From Mesodorylaimus sp. YZB2_4 (taxonomy: Eukaryota > Nematoda > Enoplea > Dorylaimida > Dorylaimidae), in the NCBI GenBank assembly GCA_030248295.1, contig JASANH010001643.1, forward strand, positions 248,001-312,000: a stretch of 64,000 bases of DNA, in the 5' to 3' direction. Below are positions 20,503-32,099 of the stretch, piece after piece. The notes beneath the pieces are model-generated. The model searched no databases, had not been told where the DNA came from, and saw only the letters and a program-made list of their open reading frames with translations. The translations under genes were made by a program, and so were the position numbers. Each line of letters starts with the position of its first letter. Position 1 is the stretch's first letter.

Positions 20503-22436
20503 TTCCGTCAGCACCCGAGCACGCGGAACTCGCTTTCCAAAAATGATCTCGATTGTGTCTTCCACATTGACCACTCACTTTACATCTGTCGCTGGTGCGG
20601 AGGATTTCTAGAGCTAACGCAGCTCTATTTGCATGGCACTTAACAAACAGTGACCTAAGGGAGGTGCGTCGCATTATGTTAGAGCTGACGCACAAATGAA
20701 ATTTCATCCGCATGAAAAGCAGTGCTCCGAGGTCATGCACAATCACTTAGCCAAACAGGACACCAGTCTCCGCACCTACAGTAACCTAATAGTGAAGCTG
20801 CAAAGGTGACAGAGTGGAATTGAAATGTGAGAACGCCTACCTTTCGTCAGGCCTTTTTCAATAACCATCACATCAGCGCATTTCTTTCATCAGATCGACA
20901 CTCAATTCCACCAGCTCAATCATGGTTAGTAGCAAAGTTTGACAACGAAGCTCATGGTCATATGGTTCAGCAAGTATAGAGGGCTGATGACATCTTTTCA
21001 ACCAAGCCCCTCGGCAGGTTTACCCCCTTTCTCTGTGAGTGTGTGCCCAGGTACAGTAGATATCCCTAGTCGCCTGGTCAATCTTTTTGAGATCCTACAT
21101 GAATTTGCATACATATATCTTAGGGCTAACGTACGTGCTTGCGGTTTTTAAAATACATACTAGTACGAGTACGATGTAGATAATCTCTGCTACTCGATGC
21201 CAGCCCCGTTTTGAGGAGATTTGGTCAATTTCGCGGCATCGATTGGAAACAATCAAAATCGAGCACAGGCCGCAGACAATTTTTCATTTTTGTGAGAACA
21301 CCGTCCACAAGCATTGCCGTTTTCCATTGCCATTCGCTGCCATTATAACTGTGATCACCGTTTCTATATGATTCAATATTGAATAAGTGTGCTGGGTATT
21401 GCGCGCAGATTTTACAGTATGTATGTACTCGATGGTTAGAAAATAGGCGTCTTGCTTGTCAAAAAGTCAGTCGCGACTAGATGGATGTGACCCTACCGCC
21501 AGGTACACTTGATCAGCGAAAGTAAAACTATAAAACAGAAAAAAGTCAAGTTACGTCTCCCTTTTGCCAATAAAATTACCCAATGCTGGATAACTATAGA
21601 ATAGCAAGACAATGCAGCATGAGTATATGGGGAATTTCTGAACGCGATGTTTTACAAGAATTTTTATGTTGTCAAACTCATGCAAAAATCTACTCATTTA
21701 ATCATCTCACTCGATATCTGATCACTGGGTTGAAGAACTACCGCACTCTCCACTTCCAATCACTCGATCGATTACTGACCACTCGTCAAAAAAATGGTCA
21801 CATAATCGATATTCCTGCTTTCACATCTGATCGTCCAGTCAGTATCATTTGTCGCACCCCTTATAGTACATGCAGTATATGTAAGATATGCAATCAGCTA
21901 TTCCTCTTCTCTCCCTGACTCTGAACGCATCAGCCCCTTATTATGCTTCCACCATGGGAATGGCGCAACACAATCACAAACGCTATTTTGAATGTACTGT
22001 GCGTCAATGCCGATGGAGTTTTAGTGTCGGTGGCGACGATGGCAGTTTGAATTTTTGGGATTAAAGATTTTGCTTTTAAAAAAATTCGAATTGCGCCACA
22101 ACCTGCTTTGATCGATTCCGAATCGGGCATTTTCGCTTTGAGATTCGATCAGAGCGAAGTCGTTTGTTGACGGCTGATTCGGGAAAACACAGTTGTAAAA
22201 GGAGGATGAAAAGAAGGTAAGTGACTGGTGCCTATGCGCTTTATAGGTAACAAAAGTTTGTTGGTTTTAGACGGAAGAAACGCATCCTATTTTGCGGCGA
22301 ACAGAAATTTTGTAAAATTAAACATACTGATTTGAATTGGATGCATGGGTACCCGATTGTGCTGATGAAGCGCATTTTTGTTTCGTGTTTTATATTTCTT
22401 CAAACATTGATTTTGTGCTTCAGGCTTCGGTCAGGT
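20503..22436. other. Intergenic stretch, nothing firm
   Basis: A+T-rich. A 111-codon frame with ATG at 21583 follows a TATA-like ACTATAAAAC but has no domain or signal peptide. The right end is the HSP70 promoter. Confidence 0.5.
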
Positions 22437-22663
22437 TTCTGGAACATTCGTGTGCTTTATGCTTGTTGGAAACCCAAACTAAAAGGCAAGTTGAATGTTC
22501 TGGAACTGAGTAGAGAGATGCGTCGAGACGTGAGGCGCCTAAACTCCGGGCACGCGACTAGTCGCGGCAGCGCGCGACGGATCGATTGTTCGAGAACGTT
22601 CGCGTGACGGTACGGCGAGTACTCTGCATACAGTAGAGGCAGCTGGACGGATCGCGAATGTTC
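22437..22663 (+). promoter_or_regulatory. Cluster of heat-shock elements upstream of HSP70
   Basis: Four runs of alternating GAA/TTC pentamers match the HSF-binding consensus: TTCTGGAACATTC at 22437-22449, GAATGTTCTGGAAC at 22493-22506, TTCGAGAACGTTC at 22589-22601, and GAATGTTC at 22656-22663. They lie 40-265 bp upstream of the TATA box, the classic layout of a stress-inducible HSP70 gene. Confidence 0.9.
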
Positions 22664-22702
22664 TACTAGTCGCGCGACTCGATGACGCAGGCACGCAGAG
22701 AA

Positions 22703-22710
22703 TATAAAAG
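22703..22710 (+). promoter_or_regulatory. TATA box of HSP70
   Basis: TATAAAAG within GAATATAAAAGGAGG, 138 bp upstream of the ATG at 22841 and just downstream of the heat-shock elements. Confidence 0.85.
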
Positions 22711-22840
22711 GAGGCGAGATGGCGCAGTGTGGTAAACAGTCTTGAAGAAAGACGGTGATTCGCCAAGCTAGTGAATTCGCTTTGAATTGTGTCCCCACTT
22801 TTTCAATTCCTACCCTCAATTTGAGTCCATATTTAGAAAA

Positions 22841-24769
22841 ATGTCATCCAAAGCGCCTGCTATTGGTATCGACCTGGGGACGACGTACAGTTGCGTTGGA
22901 ATCTACCAGCACGGCAAGGTCGAGATTCTGGCCAACGATCAAGGCAACAAGACCACGCCAAGCTATGTGGCCTTCACGGACACTGAACGACTGATCGGAG
23001 ACGCGGCGAAGGACCAGGTGGCACGGAATCCAGAGAACACAATCTTCGATGCCAAACGACTGATCGGACGACGATTCGATGATCCGACAGTGCAATCGGA
23101 CATGAAGCACTGGCCGTTCCAGGTCATCAGCGACGGGGGCAAACCCAAGGTCAGAGTCCAGTACAAGGGCGAGACAAAGACATTCGCTCCAGAAGAGATC
23201 AGCGCTATGGTTTTGACCAAGATGAAGGAGACGGCCGAAGCAGTTCTTGGACAGAAGGTCAAGGATGCGGTCATCACAGTGCCAGCATACTTCAACGACA
23301 GCCAACGCCAAGCCACCAAGGACGCCGGGGCCATCGCTGGTCTCAATGTGCTGCGTATAATCAACGAGCCGACTGCGGCCGCCCTGGCCTACGGGCTGGA
23401 CAAGAACATCAAGGACGAGAAGAACATCCTTATTTACGACTTGGGCGGTGGCACCTTCGACGTGTCTGTGCTGACTGTGGCCGATGGGAGCATGTTCGAA
23501 GTGCGCTCGACGGCCGGCGACACGCACTTGGGCGGCGAGGATTTTGACAACCGAATGGTCGACCATTTCGTCCAAGAGTTCAAACGCAAATACGGCAAGG
23601 ACATTCGAGCGAACGCCCGAGCTTTGCGACGACTAAGGACGGCGTGCGAACGAGCCAAACGCACATTGAGTAGTTCGGCCGAGGCGTGCATCGAGGTAGA
23701 CAGTCTGCACGAGGGTATCGATTTCAACAGCAAGATCACCAGGGCCCGATTCGAGGAATTGTGCGCTGATCTGTTCCGCAAGACGTTGGAGCCAGTGGAA
23801 CGAGCTCTGCGAGACGCCCGTCTGGACAAGAGCAAGATACACGAAGTGGTCCTGGTTGGTGGATCCACTCGCATTCCTAAAGTGCAGAAATTATTGAAGG
23901 ATTTTTTTAATGGCAAGGAACTCAACTGCAGCATCAACCCGGACGAGGCAGTGGCCTATGGTGCGGCTGTCCAAGCGGCCGTATTGACTGGCGTGCAGGA
24001 CGAAACGGTCAAGGATCTGCTGTTGGTCGACGTGGCCCCATTGTCGCTGGGCATCGAGACAGCTGGTGGTGTCATGACCAAGTTGGTAGAACGCAACACC
24101 CGTATTCCCTTCAAGACCAGCCAAGTTTTTACTACCTACAGCGACAACCAACCCGCAGTCACGGTGCAAGTCTTCGAGGGCGAGCGGGCAATGACCAAGG
24201 ACAACAACTCGTTGGGTCGTTTCGAACTGACCGGCATTCCGCCCGCACCGCGCGGAGTGCCCCAAATCGAAGTCGCCTTCGACATCGACGCCAATGGCAT
24301 CCTGAACGTGTCCGCCCAGGACAAGTCGACTGGCAAGATGAACAAGATCACAATCCGCAATGAGAAGGGCCGACTGAGCAAGGAGGAAATCGATCGAATG
24401 GTGCACGAAGCGGAGAAGTTCAAGGACGAGGACGAGCGCCATCGCGAACGAGTCACAGCCAGAAACCAGTTGGAGAACTACGTGTTCAGTGTCCGCCAAG
24501 CCGTGTCCGAGTTCGGGGACAAGCTGTCGACCGAGGACAAGCAGAAAGCCCAGCAAGCCACTGACGAGACCCTGAAATGGGCAGAAAACAACGCCCTGGC
24601 CGAGAAGGACGAATATGAGTACCGACTGAAAGAAGTGCAGAAGTCTTGTTCGCCCATCATGGCCAAGCTCCACCAACAAAGTGCCACTGGTGGTCCAGGC
24701 CAAGGCGGATATCCCGGCCAGCCCAGGCAAGGTCAGCACAATGGTCCAACAGTGGAGGAAATGGATTAG
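22841..24769 (+). CDS. HSP70: Inducible cytosolic HSP70 chaperone, intronless
   Basis: This single exon encodes 642 residues, the normal length. The start chosen is [20 protein letters not shown] at 22841; an upstream in-frame CTG-type extension is rejected. The ATPase domain has all signature motifs: [26 protein letters not shown] and [17 protein letters not shown], then the hydrophobic linker [14 protein letters not shown], the beta-sandwich substrate domain, a helical lid and a Gly-rich tail. It ends in EEMD where cytosolic HSP70 normally ends EEVD, so TPR-cochaperone docking may be slightly altered. It folds proteins through ATP-driven substrate cycling with J-proteins. Lack of introns, strong heat-shock elements, a TATA box and GC-rich codons indicate the stress-induced form. 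Confidence 0.97.
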   Translation: MSSKAPAIGIDLGTTYSCVGIYQHGKVEILANDQGNKTTPSYVAFTDTERLIGDAAKDQVARNPENTIFDAKRLIGRRFDDPTVQSDMKHWPFQVISDGGKPKVRVQYKGETKTFAPEEISAMVLTKMKETAEAVLGQKVKDAVITVPAYFNDSQRQATKDAGAIAGLNVLRIINEPTAAALAYGLDKNIKDEKNILIYDLGGGTFDVSVLTVADGSMFEVRSTAGDTHLGGEDFDNRMVDHFVQEFKRKYGKDIRANARALRRLRTACERAKRTLSSSAEACIEVDSLHEGIDFNSKITRARFEELCADLFRKTLEPVERALRDARLDKSKIHEVVLVGGSTRIPKVQKLLKDFFNGKELNCSINPDEAVAYGAAVQAAVLTGVQDETVKDLLLVDVAPLSLGIETAGGVMTKLVERNTRIPFKTSQVFTTYSDNQPAVTVQVFEGERAMTKDNNSLGRFELTGIPPAPRGVPQIEVAFDIDANGILNVSAQDKSTGKMNKITIRNEKGRLSKEEIDRMVHEAEKFKDEDERHRERVTARNQLENYVFSVRQAVSEFGDKLSTEDKQKAQQATDETLKWAENNALAEKDEYEYRLKEVQKSCSPIMAKLHQQSATGGPGQGGYPGQPRQGQHNGPTVEEMD

Positions 24770-24884
24770 GTGATCGATAATGAGTGATTTTGAATACTTT
24801 AGTGTGAAATTTTAGCAATGATCATCACAATGGGTTTATGACTTCTGAATTTGTGCTTGTGTTGTAGTATACTGCATTTGCATC

Positions 24885-24890
24885 AATAAA
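24885..24890 (+). terminator. Polyadenylation signal of HSP70
   Basis: AATAAA in CATCAATAAAAGATTC, 116 bp after the stop at 24769. Confidence 0.7.
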
Positions 24891-26527
24891 AGATTCTGAA
24901 AAATTGCGTGGGAGGAGTGGAAAAAGTGCAAAGTAACAGAGTTTCGTTAGGACAGCAGTGCATCTAACAAGAGCGGAGAACACTAAAGGACATCAGGGGA
25001 GGCTAGTTCTGAAGCATCACGCTAAATTATGCTTCCTTGCTTCATTCCCGTCATCGTCTCGCAAAAAATCAAGACCGGAGAGGACTGGAGCGCCGGAGGG
25101 GGCTGTGAGTCAAACCAAACCTGAAAGCCTCATTTGAGCTGTTGTCGAATATTCTGCCTTCGGGTCGGAGCCATTTGCTGGTAAGTGAGGCCCATCGTTT
25201 CGACCCTTTTCACGTATTATACTTCTAGGAATGTCCTCGGAGCGAGTACGTGCGTACGTGGTGGAAGAAAGACGGAACCTCGATCGAAGCGACACCCCCT
25301 CCCCCATCGTTTTCTGGAATCATGCTGGGCTTACTATACGATTGATCGACCCGGCTTCCATAGATGTTCCAGTTTCCTCGGCAACGTCTTTGCTAACGAC
25401 CATCGCTACTTGAAGCTCAAGCCCTAGGATGCAGGGATGTGATGACCCGTATGATGTGTGTCTACCAGCATCACGCAGCCGCTATGCACTGTAGCTCACA
25501 GCATCAGCCATTACAGCAACCACATCTCAAGGGGGTAAAATGTCAAAAGACTGTAATTGTTCCTGAATGAATTGGACGAGCAGGCTGGACAGAAGATGAA
25601 GACCAGATGGGCAAGGACTCGGGACGGGCGTGGGCTGAAGGATTTGTCCAACTCCTTGCGACTGGTGACCTACAGTATGTCAAACAGGGTCGTGAGAGAG
25701 GGCGAGAAGCGCTGCCATGGCACAGGAAAAAATCACAAAAGCCCCAGCTGACGTGGGATGGAACATAAAATGGCCGCAGCAGTTAGCTAAAGCAAGAGGC
25801 GGCCATAGAATTTATTGGAATACCGCTCGGTCGAGTAGGAATCTTGAGGTATATTATTCAACCATCATGCTGCCCTTCGCTGATTTCTACGTGACGACTT
25901 TGAGATAACTCCAGTAAGTGGCAGACAACATGCACCTTCAGCATGATTATTATAACATTGGTGCCTGATGTATGTATGGCCAGTAGCGGGATCCGACGCC
26001 CGCTGGCCTGGCTTGCAGGGTCAGCAAGGCATGGGTAGCCAAATCGTGGCCTAGTCCTTCTGAGCAAGAGAGACAATGTGACTTTCGTGTCGGCCCCTTC
26101 TGCATTTTGCTCCTGTTCTGTAATAAGTTTTGGAGTCTGTCGGGAAGAAATTAGTGGAGACCAACAGGCACGAAGGGACCAAAGCCATTGGCCATTGCCG
26201 AAATCATTTTTAAAAACTCTTTCGCTTCTGCACTTTCTCTTTCGATCTGCCTGCTCTCCTTGTCGATTCCATGACAACATGAGTTCTTTACATGCAAGGG
26301 TTTGAAAATACCGCCTATGGTTGATATTCGTGTCATGAATCGGCGAGAGCCTGCACTTCCACTTCACACTTTGCTCCTCCTCGATTTGGTCTACTTGCCT
26401 GGCTGGTGAAACAGGCCCCCGGCAAGTTGAAATCAGGATCAGTTTTGAGGAGGTGAACAATTCCATCTTCGGCAGGTTCAGTTTTCGACTCGTATCATTT
26501 TCAGCAGTCGGGTATCGGAAGGCTGAA
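24891..26527. other. Intergenic stretch, nothing firm
   Basis: The longest frame (minus, 25858-26568) runs antisense across the tudor gene start and shows no domain or start context. No repeat family was recognised here. Confidence 0.5.
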
Positions 26528-28917
26528 ATGGCGGAACTGCTGACGACTGAAGTCTTCGTCACGCACATCGATTGTAAGTAAACTTTTCAAAATTCACTCT
26601 GGGATGCGATAACGGGAGCTCTGCACTTCTGAGATGTTTATGGTCAACCTTTTCCCTCGGTCAAGTTTTATGCTTCCGTTTTCCCGCCCAGCTCCAAGCA
26701 AGTTCTTCGTGGTCACGGCGCAGAAAGTATGGATGTTGGAAAAAATTTGGCAAGAAATCGAAAAGGAACTGCGGAAACCGCCATCTCAAACTTCTCCGTT
26801 GACTAGTTGGCCGCCAGCGGGCATTGTGGTCGCCTGCACGCCGTGCATCGCGTTGTGGAATGGATGCTGGTATCGAGCTCGAGTCATTGCGCGTCGATCC
26901 GACGGCAAAGTCCAGGCAAGTGCGTCCGAGTGTGCGATTGCTCGCCAGTGACAATCGGTCATTTTAGGTCGAGTATGTCGATTATGGAAATGTAGAGGTG
27001 GTTGAGGCCCAGAACGTCAAGAGTCGTCCTCTGAATCAGCTGATCAATTGCACCGAGCACCTCGCTTGGCCGTGTCGTCTCACCGGCGATTCGTCCCGAA
27101 TGAGCGCCGATCGATTTCACGAAGTCGTCGCCGAATTTGGAGGCCATTTTAACATGAAAATCGGTACAAATATGCGGATGCCTTTTTAAAATTTTTGTAC
27201 CTTTGTTTCTAGATGACGTGGACGAGGAGACAGGACAACACGTTGTCACTTTGCACCCGTTCGACTCTTCCCAATTCCATAATAGCGTCAATTCAACGCT
27301 GATGTCCCCTTTGACCCCGAATGGATGCATCGAGTAAGTTGCCTACGCCAATGCAGTGTCCATTCATGTTCATGTTCATGTTTTACCAAATCACCAATCG
27401 CTTCTGCGTACTCGAGGGTGAAGGGACATATTTTACACGAAATGATCTACCGGCCCGCGAGTCGAACACTTGCCCGTAACTGCGCACCTGGCGTGAGAGG
27501 CAGACGCCTAACCCACCAGGCCACGAGGCCGGTCCATTCCACTGATCAGCTTCTTCTAGGCCAGTGTGGACTGGCCCGTCGAACATGGCCCCAATGGCTG
27601 CGAGCGGACAGCATTTTCGTCCGGAACTCGACATGGCGGTTGAAGGCGGCGAGACGTCGAGCGAATATCCATTAATAGATTTGTCCGAAGGTAAGCAAGA
27701 AAGGCTCTTTGTAATTTGGGGTCTGAATCTTAGGCAGAAGCGGCCCGATTCGTGACTTCGTAAAGTTCTTCAAAATTTCAGATCCCCCTCCGCCGTCCTC
27801 CATGTCGTGCATCGCGGGCGACTCGCGCAGTTTTGGAAAAGTCGCCCAATCGGTCTCTCGCTTCGTATCGGATCTTGAAGGTGAGCGTTCTTGACTTTCT
27901 GCTTCTTTTGACGAACAGCGACTTTCAGCCGTGCTCGACGGGGCAGCGGAGGAGACGGACGAAGAGGAAGAAAATGTGCAGACGAAGGGCGAGGTGGCCG
28001 GGCGGGCCAGCCAAGGCAGTGGGTTGGGTGCGATGCGGGTCACTGGCAGTTGGTCGATCAGTTCGAACTCCGGTCAGTCGCTCTCCGCCGAAGACGATTC
28101 GTCAAAGTCGTTGAAGGAAAAATGGTCGCACGTTTTGTCGCGTCGTTACGGAATGGCCAGGGCGCCGCCGCCGGGCAGTTTGACTGCGGAGCAACAGGTG
28201 AGGCGGATTCTGGCCCGGTCTGACCTGTTAAGAGTGCCTTGAAGTCTCGCTAATTGCAGGTCTATGTTACGCGAGTTATTTCGCCGAGCGATTTTTTCGC
28301 TCAAACTGCGCAACAACGCGGCGGATTACGACGATTAGAAGCATCGATGGCCGACACACTCCATCCCGATCAAGCGCCCATCCCTGCCCAACTGATCGCC
28401 GAGGGCCAGTGCTGCGCCGTCTACAGCGACGGGTCGAAGACGTGGCGCAGGGGACGCGTAGTCCGTGTGCAAGAAGACGCGAGTGCAGGCCCGCATGTTT
28501 TGGTGGCCGATGTGTTTCTGGTCGACACCGGATTCGAACGTCGTTTTCCCGTTGCTGCCCTGAAACCAATGAACGACCACCTGACGGCCTATTTGCCCCT
28601 GGTCTTCCGCGTGAAGCTGGCCCATCCGTACTTCGAGGGCATTCGCTGGCAGCCAGACGACATCGATGCCTTTTGTGAAATGGTCGAGAATCGAATGCTT
28701 TTAATGAAATTCACGGCCAATGCGCCGCCGATCTTCGAGGTGAGGAGCGAGACCAGCTCTCCTCCGATTTGATGATCAGATTTGCGGGTTTTAGGTCGAG
28801 CTTTTGGATTTGATGCACTCGTGCACCATCTGCTCGAATCGTGAAAAGAAATGTACGATCAACGAACGAATGATGCAATGGGCTCAAAGTCACGGAGGAC
28901 TCGGAATTCGAATGTGA
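26528..28917 (+). CDS. Two-tudor-domain protein (Tdrd-like)
   Basis: Nine exons join in frame: 26528-26573, 26692-26915, 26968-27163, 27213-27333, 27560-27690, 27782-27880, 27929-28197, 28260-28739, 28795-28917, giving 562 residues. The first tudor (about residues 45-105) has NGCWYRARVIAR and VEYVDYGNVE; its preceding strand FVTHIDSPSKFFV is the usual lead-in of extended tudor domains. A low-complexity acidic/Ser linker follows. The second tudor-like core (about 395-450) reads CCAVYSDGSKTWRRGRVVRV, then VADVFLVDTGFERRFPVAALKP. Tudor proteins bind (di)methylated Arg, often on Argonaute/Piwi proteins in small-RNA granules. The second copy lacks part of the aromatic cage, having VDTG in place of VDYG. 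Intron 2 is GC-AG, and intron 4 carries a SINE. Confidence 0.85.
27366..27532 (-). mobile_element. tRNA-derived SINE, family A, copy 2, inside a tudor-gene intron
   Basis: On the minus strand: tRNA-like head GGCCTGGTGGGTTAGGCGTC with TCTGCCTCTCACGCC, box B GTTCGACTC, and a 3' tail TAAAACATGAACATGAACATGA. A 7-bp target-site duplication TCCATTC flanks it (27359-27365 and 27533-27539). It occupies most of the intron 27334-27559, antisense to the gene. Confidence 0.8.
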
Positions 28918-29560
28918 ACGAGTTTAAGAGAAAAAAAGAGAAAAATAGATGTTTTGCGCAGGTTTTCTTCTGCATACGAGTAATAGGATCTATTGTAAAA
29001 TGATTATCGAGGCGAATATTTCGTTCCGTCTTTCGGAATTTAGAATTTAATGGTTGATTTCGTGATGTAGTAAAATGTAATTCGATGCATAGCACAAAAG
29101 CGTTCTTTTAAGTCGAGAGAGTCTGGGCACACACAACATTCTTGACTCTGAATCATCATATCGACGTTCTGCCTTGGCGATGATGGTATTAAATATCACT
29201 CGAGACTGGGCTCTGGGTAAAGAGCTCTAAAAGAGGAAGGGTACAAAAGAGGGAGGTCTAAAGGAGATGGGAATGGGCGACTTACAGGTTTCTTGACTGC
29301 CTAGCATACAATTTCCCAGGACCTAGAATTGACTAGTCGTGAGCGGCACTGAAACTCCTTGAACGCGGCAGAGGCGCCAAGTCTTTCGTTTTGTATTGAT
29401 TGAACTGAAAGTGAATGAAGGGCCACAGTCAGTGAGGATGGCAAGAACCAAGTGCTGAGACACTTACGTGTCGGAAATCATGGGACCGCGGCTGATATTG
29501 ACGTGATTGTGGACAAAATAAAGAGAACTCTGGCCTACTGATGACTCGGCAAATAAAGAA
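28918..29560. other. Intergenic stretch, nothing firm
   Basis: A+T-rich 3' flank of the tudor gene followed by unremarkable sequence up to the phosphatase pseudogene. Confidence 0.5.
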
Positions 29561-30080
29561 AGCTGCTGTAATTTCAGTCTGAAATTAAAATTGACGGAAT
29601 AAAGTGGGATCCAGTTAACTCGCCGTCGAACGTGGGCACGTTGAAGATGGTGACGAGGCATTGATCCTGGAAGAACTGATAGCCAAGACCACGAAGACCT
29701 AAAATCTAGCTCGATTTTATTGAATGCCTGGAAGATCGAAGTTGAGCAGTTGGTGCACCTGGTGAGCACGACACACCATATCGACCCCACTATGGCAGCA
29801 CGCCTCCAACTCGTTAGCACTGAACAGGTGGCCCAGACCATTTATATTAATGATGCAGGCCACTCAATGGAGAATGGATATTAGACTTATCCGGAACCCA
29901 CTCGCAAGGGTCAGACCACAGAAGATCGGGAAGGTTTTTTTCGCAGAGACACCCCGTCGGCATCGATGCTTTCCGCCATCATGCATGCAGAACCGGTTCG
30001 TGCCGATGAGAACTCCCGGGGCACCAATCAAAGACATCGAACAAACTGTAGCTGCCCAGGTAGCCCGAAAATAACTCATG
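29560..30080 (-). pseudogene. Decayed PP1-like serine/threonine phosphatase copy
   Basis: Minus-strand fragments in shifting frames match successive PPP motifs in the right order: LFDVFDWCPG near 30040; FCMH followed by GG (the metal-ligand HGG block, broken); LPDLLWSDP near 29915; VCRAHQV near 29765 (the conserved RAHQ); and LGYQFFQDQCLVTIFNVP with DGEL where active enzymes have SAPNYxGEF. Frames change between blocks, and the N-terminal metal-binding blocks (GDxHG, GDxxDRG, GNHE) are not found. It lies 0.4 kb downstream of the intact paralogue at 30506-31709 on the same strand, so it is probably a tandem duplicate that decayed. A very divergent spliced gene is less likely. Confidence 0.7.
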
Positions 30081-30505
30081 TTGAACTCCGTAGGCTCGCG
30101 TCGAAAAATCGGTTCGCAACTATTTGTTGAAGTCGGGCATGCGATTGGTCTCCCTTCTCTACTGTCTCGATGCCACGCGAGCCTAGGGTTCACAATCAGA
30201 TCAGATAAAGACAAAGCCGAGTTAATCACCGAGAACTGCTGGTCTCGGTTTGACCCGCAATCGATCCTCTCCACTGACCTGACCCCCGTCACGGTGATGT
30301 TTCAACAATGGCCAGATCGGTTTGTTACTCTGGGTTTTTAGCGTGGCGCAAAAGCCCCGCAGGTCGCATTCTCCAGTAGCTCTAGTTTTAGACATCCACA
30401 GCGAGCCAAATCTAGCACATCGGTTCAAAACGACGGGTCACCAGACAACATGCACGGAATTCGAGTACACTGCATCGATCACTCAACCTTTCGACGATCG
30501 CCACT
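30081..30505. other. Spacer between the phosphatase pseudogene and the intact gene
   Basis: May hold unrecognisable remains of the 5' part of the pseudogene. No clear motif is seen. Confidence 0.4.
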
Positions 30506-31709
30506 TCAGCTGGCCTTCATAACAGTCACGTCCGCCTTCAGATATCCCTCGTTGTCACCGATCGTCACCATGGCCGCGTAGTTGTTGAATTCGCCACCGT
30601 AGTTCGGAGCGCTGAAGACGGTCAGACACTGGAGCTCGTCCCCGAAGAACTTGTGCCCCTCTTTGAACACCTGCAACGAACGAGTGTCAGGGGTTCTCAC
30701 TCGTGGCCATCCCGCTCTTACCTGGTGCGCTCGAATGATGCAGTCGAGTTCGTGACGTGCCAGGAAATCGTTGAGCGCGTGCAACCCGAACTGATGTCCA
30801 AGACCGCGAGGATTGGGCGCGAAGCCTGAAGAACGCATAAATTAGCCAAACCAGATGCCATCACGATTATCTACTCACCATCGATGTCTTCGGATGGATC
30901 AGACCAGAGGAGATCGGCGACCACTTCGTTGTCCCGGATCGACACGATGGGCATGGGCAGCTTTCGAAGGTCGTCCAAACTGCGAAGTTTCCTGGCTGGT
31001 ATGCCGCCGTGCATGCAGAGGGCTCGATCGCTCACCAACGCAGCCACGGGCAGCCACGTGAACACATCCTGAAAAGAGTGTTCGTTGTCCTCTGCCCTCG
31101 GTAGGGCACAAGCACAGACACTTACATTGAATTCCAGCCACAACTGCTCGCTGAATCGGGTCTTGACCTCCTCGTAGAAGCCGTAGAATTTGTTGATCTC
31201 CCTGGCCTCGTGGTTGCCTCGCAGCAGGAAGACGGATTTCGGGCACGCCACCTTCATGACGAACAACAGGCAAGTGACCTCGACGCTTTGTGGTCCCCGG
31301 TCCACGTAGTCACCTGAAAGGTTGGGAACCTGTAGTCTGACTGTACGGGGATAGGAGAAGGAAAAAGGTTGAGAAAGGGATAGCAAAAAAACACAAAAGT
31401 CATCTACTCACCCAGAAACAGGTACTTCTTACCCGGCGGCCACCCGAGCCTGCTGAAGATTCGCAGGACGTCCCTGAATTGGCCGTGAGTGTCGCCGCAG
31501 ATGTTGATCGGCGCTTCGACTTCGATCAAGGCCGACGGATGGCTCTTCAACAACCGTTTGACGGCGGTGAGTAGGATCGAGATCTCGGATGCCAGCAACG
31601 GCTTTTCCCTCAGTTCTTTCGGTTTCGTGAGTCGAACAAACATGCTTTGGAACAAAACGCATTGCGCTTCTACCGCCGGATCCAAGGTGTTTGACATCGT
31701 GCTGGCCAT
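30506..31709 (-). CDS. PP1-like serine/threonine protein phosphatase
   Basis: Five exons join in frame: 31709-31412, 31313-31126, 31068-30879, 30825-30722, 30670-30506, giving 314 residues, the usual PP1 catalytic size. All catalytic blocks are present: GDTHGQ (here T replaces the usual I/V), FLGDYVDRG (rebuilt across the first intron), LLRGNHEAREINKFYGFYEE, MHGGI, LLWSDPSEDIDG, CIIRAHQV and FSAPNYGGEFNNYAAM. These bind two metals that activate water to hydrolyse phospho-Ser/Thr. Overall sequence is divergent from canonical PP1 (for example GGEF instead of CGEF), as in the expanded, often germline-expressed PP1-like families of nematodes. A decayed copy lies just downstream. Confidence 0.92.
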
Positions 31710-32099
31710 CCAAAAACCACCGACCGACCGCTCTCAACGGGTGCACAGTAAAGATCACACTGGGCCTCTGCGCTAGAACTCGTCTCAAGCGCATCGTAAA
31801 GACTCTTTACATTGCAAATTGCTCGCAATCAGATACCAATAGAACTTGAGGAGTGTGCGTTTAGCTCACTAAACTCACCACTCGGCATCGAAAATCGAAC
31901 GTTAGATCAGCAGGGGAGCTGCCAAATGAAACTACCTTGTACTTCCCAACATTATCGTACTCCTATACCCGTCCTAAATGTTTTATGTCCTAGATGACTG
32001 TGAAAACGACCCCCGGATGAAAGTTGAAGCAACTTTTCAGCTAGCGCTCTCATCATCTGCGGCAAAAATTCAGCCCGCAGGTACCAGTCCATGGTAACC

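Noticed and set aside
21583-21918. 111-codon plus frame with ATG and a TATA-like upstream sequence
   Set aside because: No signal peptide, domain or poly(A) signal; A+T-rich composition like intergenic DNA.
22844-23575. 243-codon minus-strand open frame inside HSP70
   Set aside because: Antisense shadow of a conserved GC-rich coding region, a frequent feature of HSP70 genes.
25858-26568. 236-codon minus-strand open frame
   Set aside because: No domain or splice support, and it overlaps the tudor gene start in antisense.
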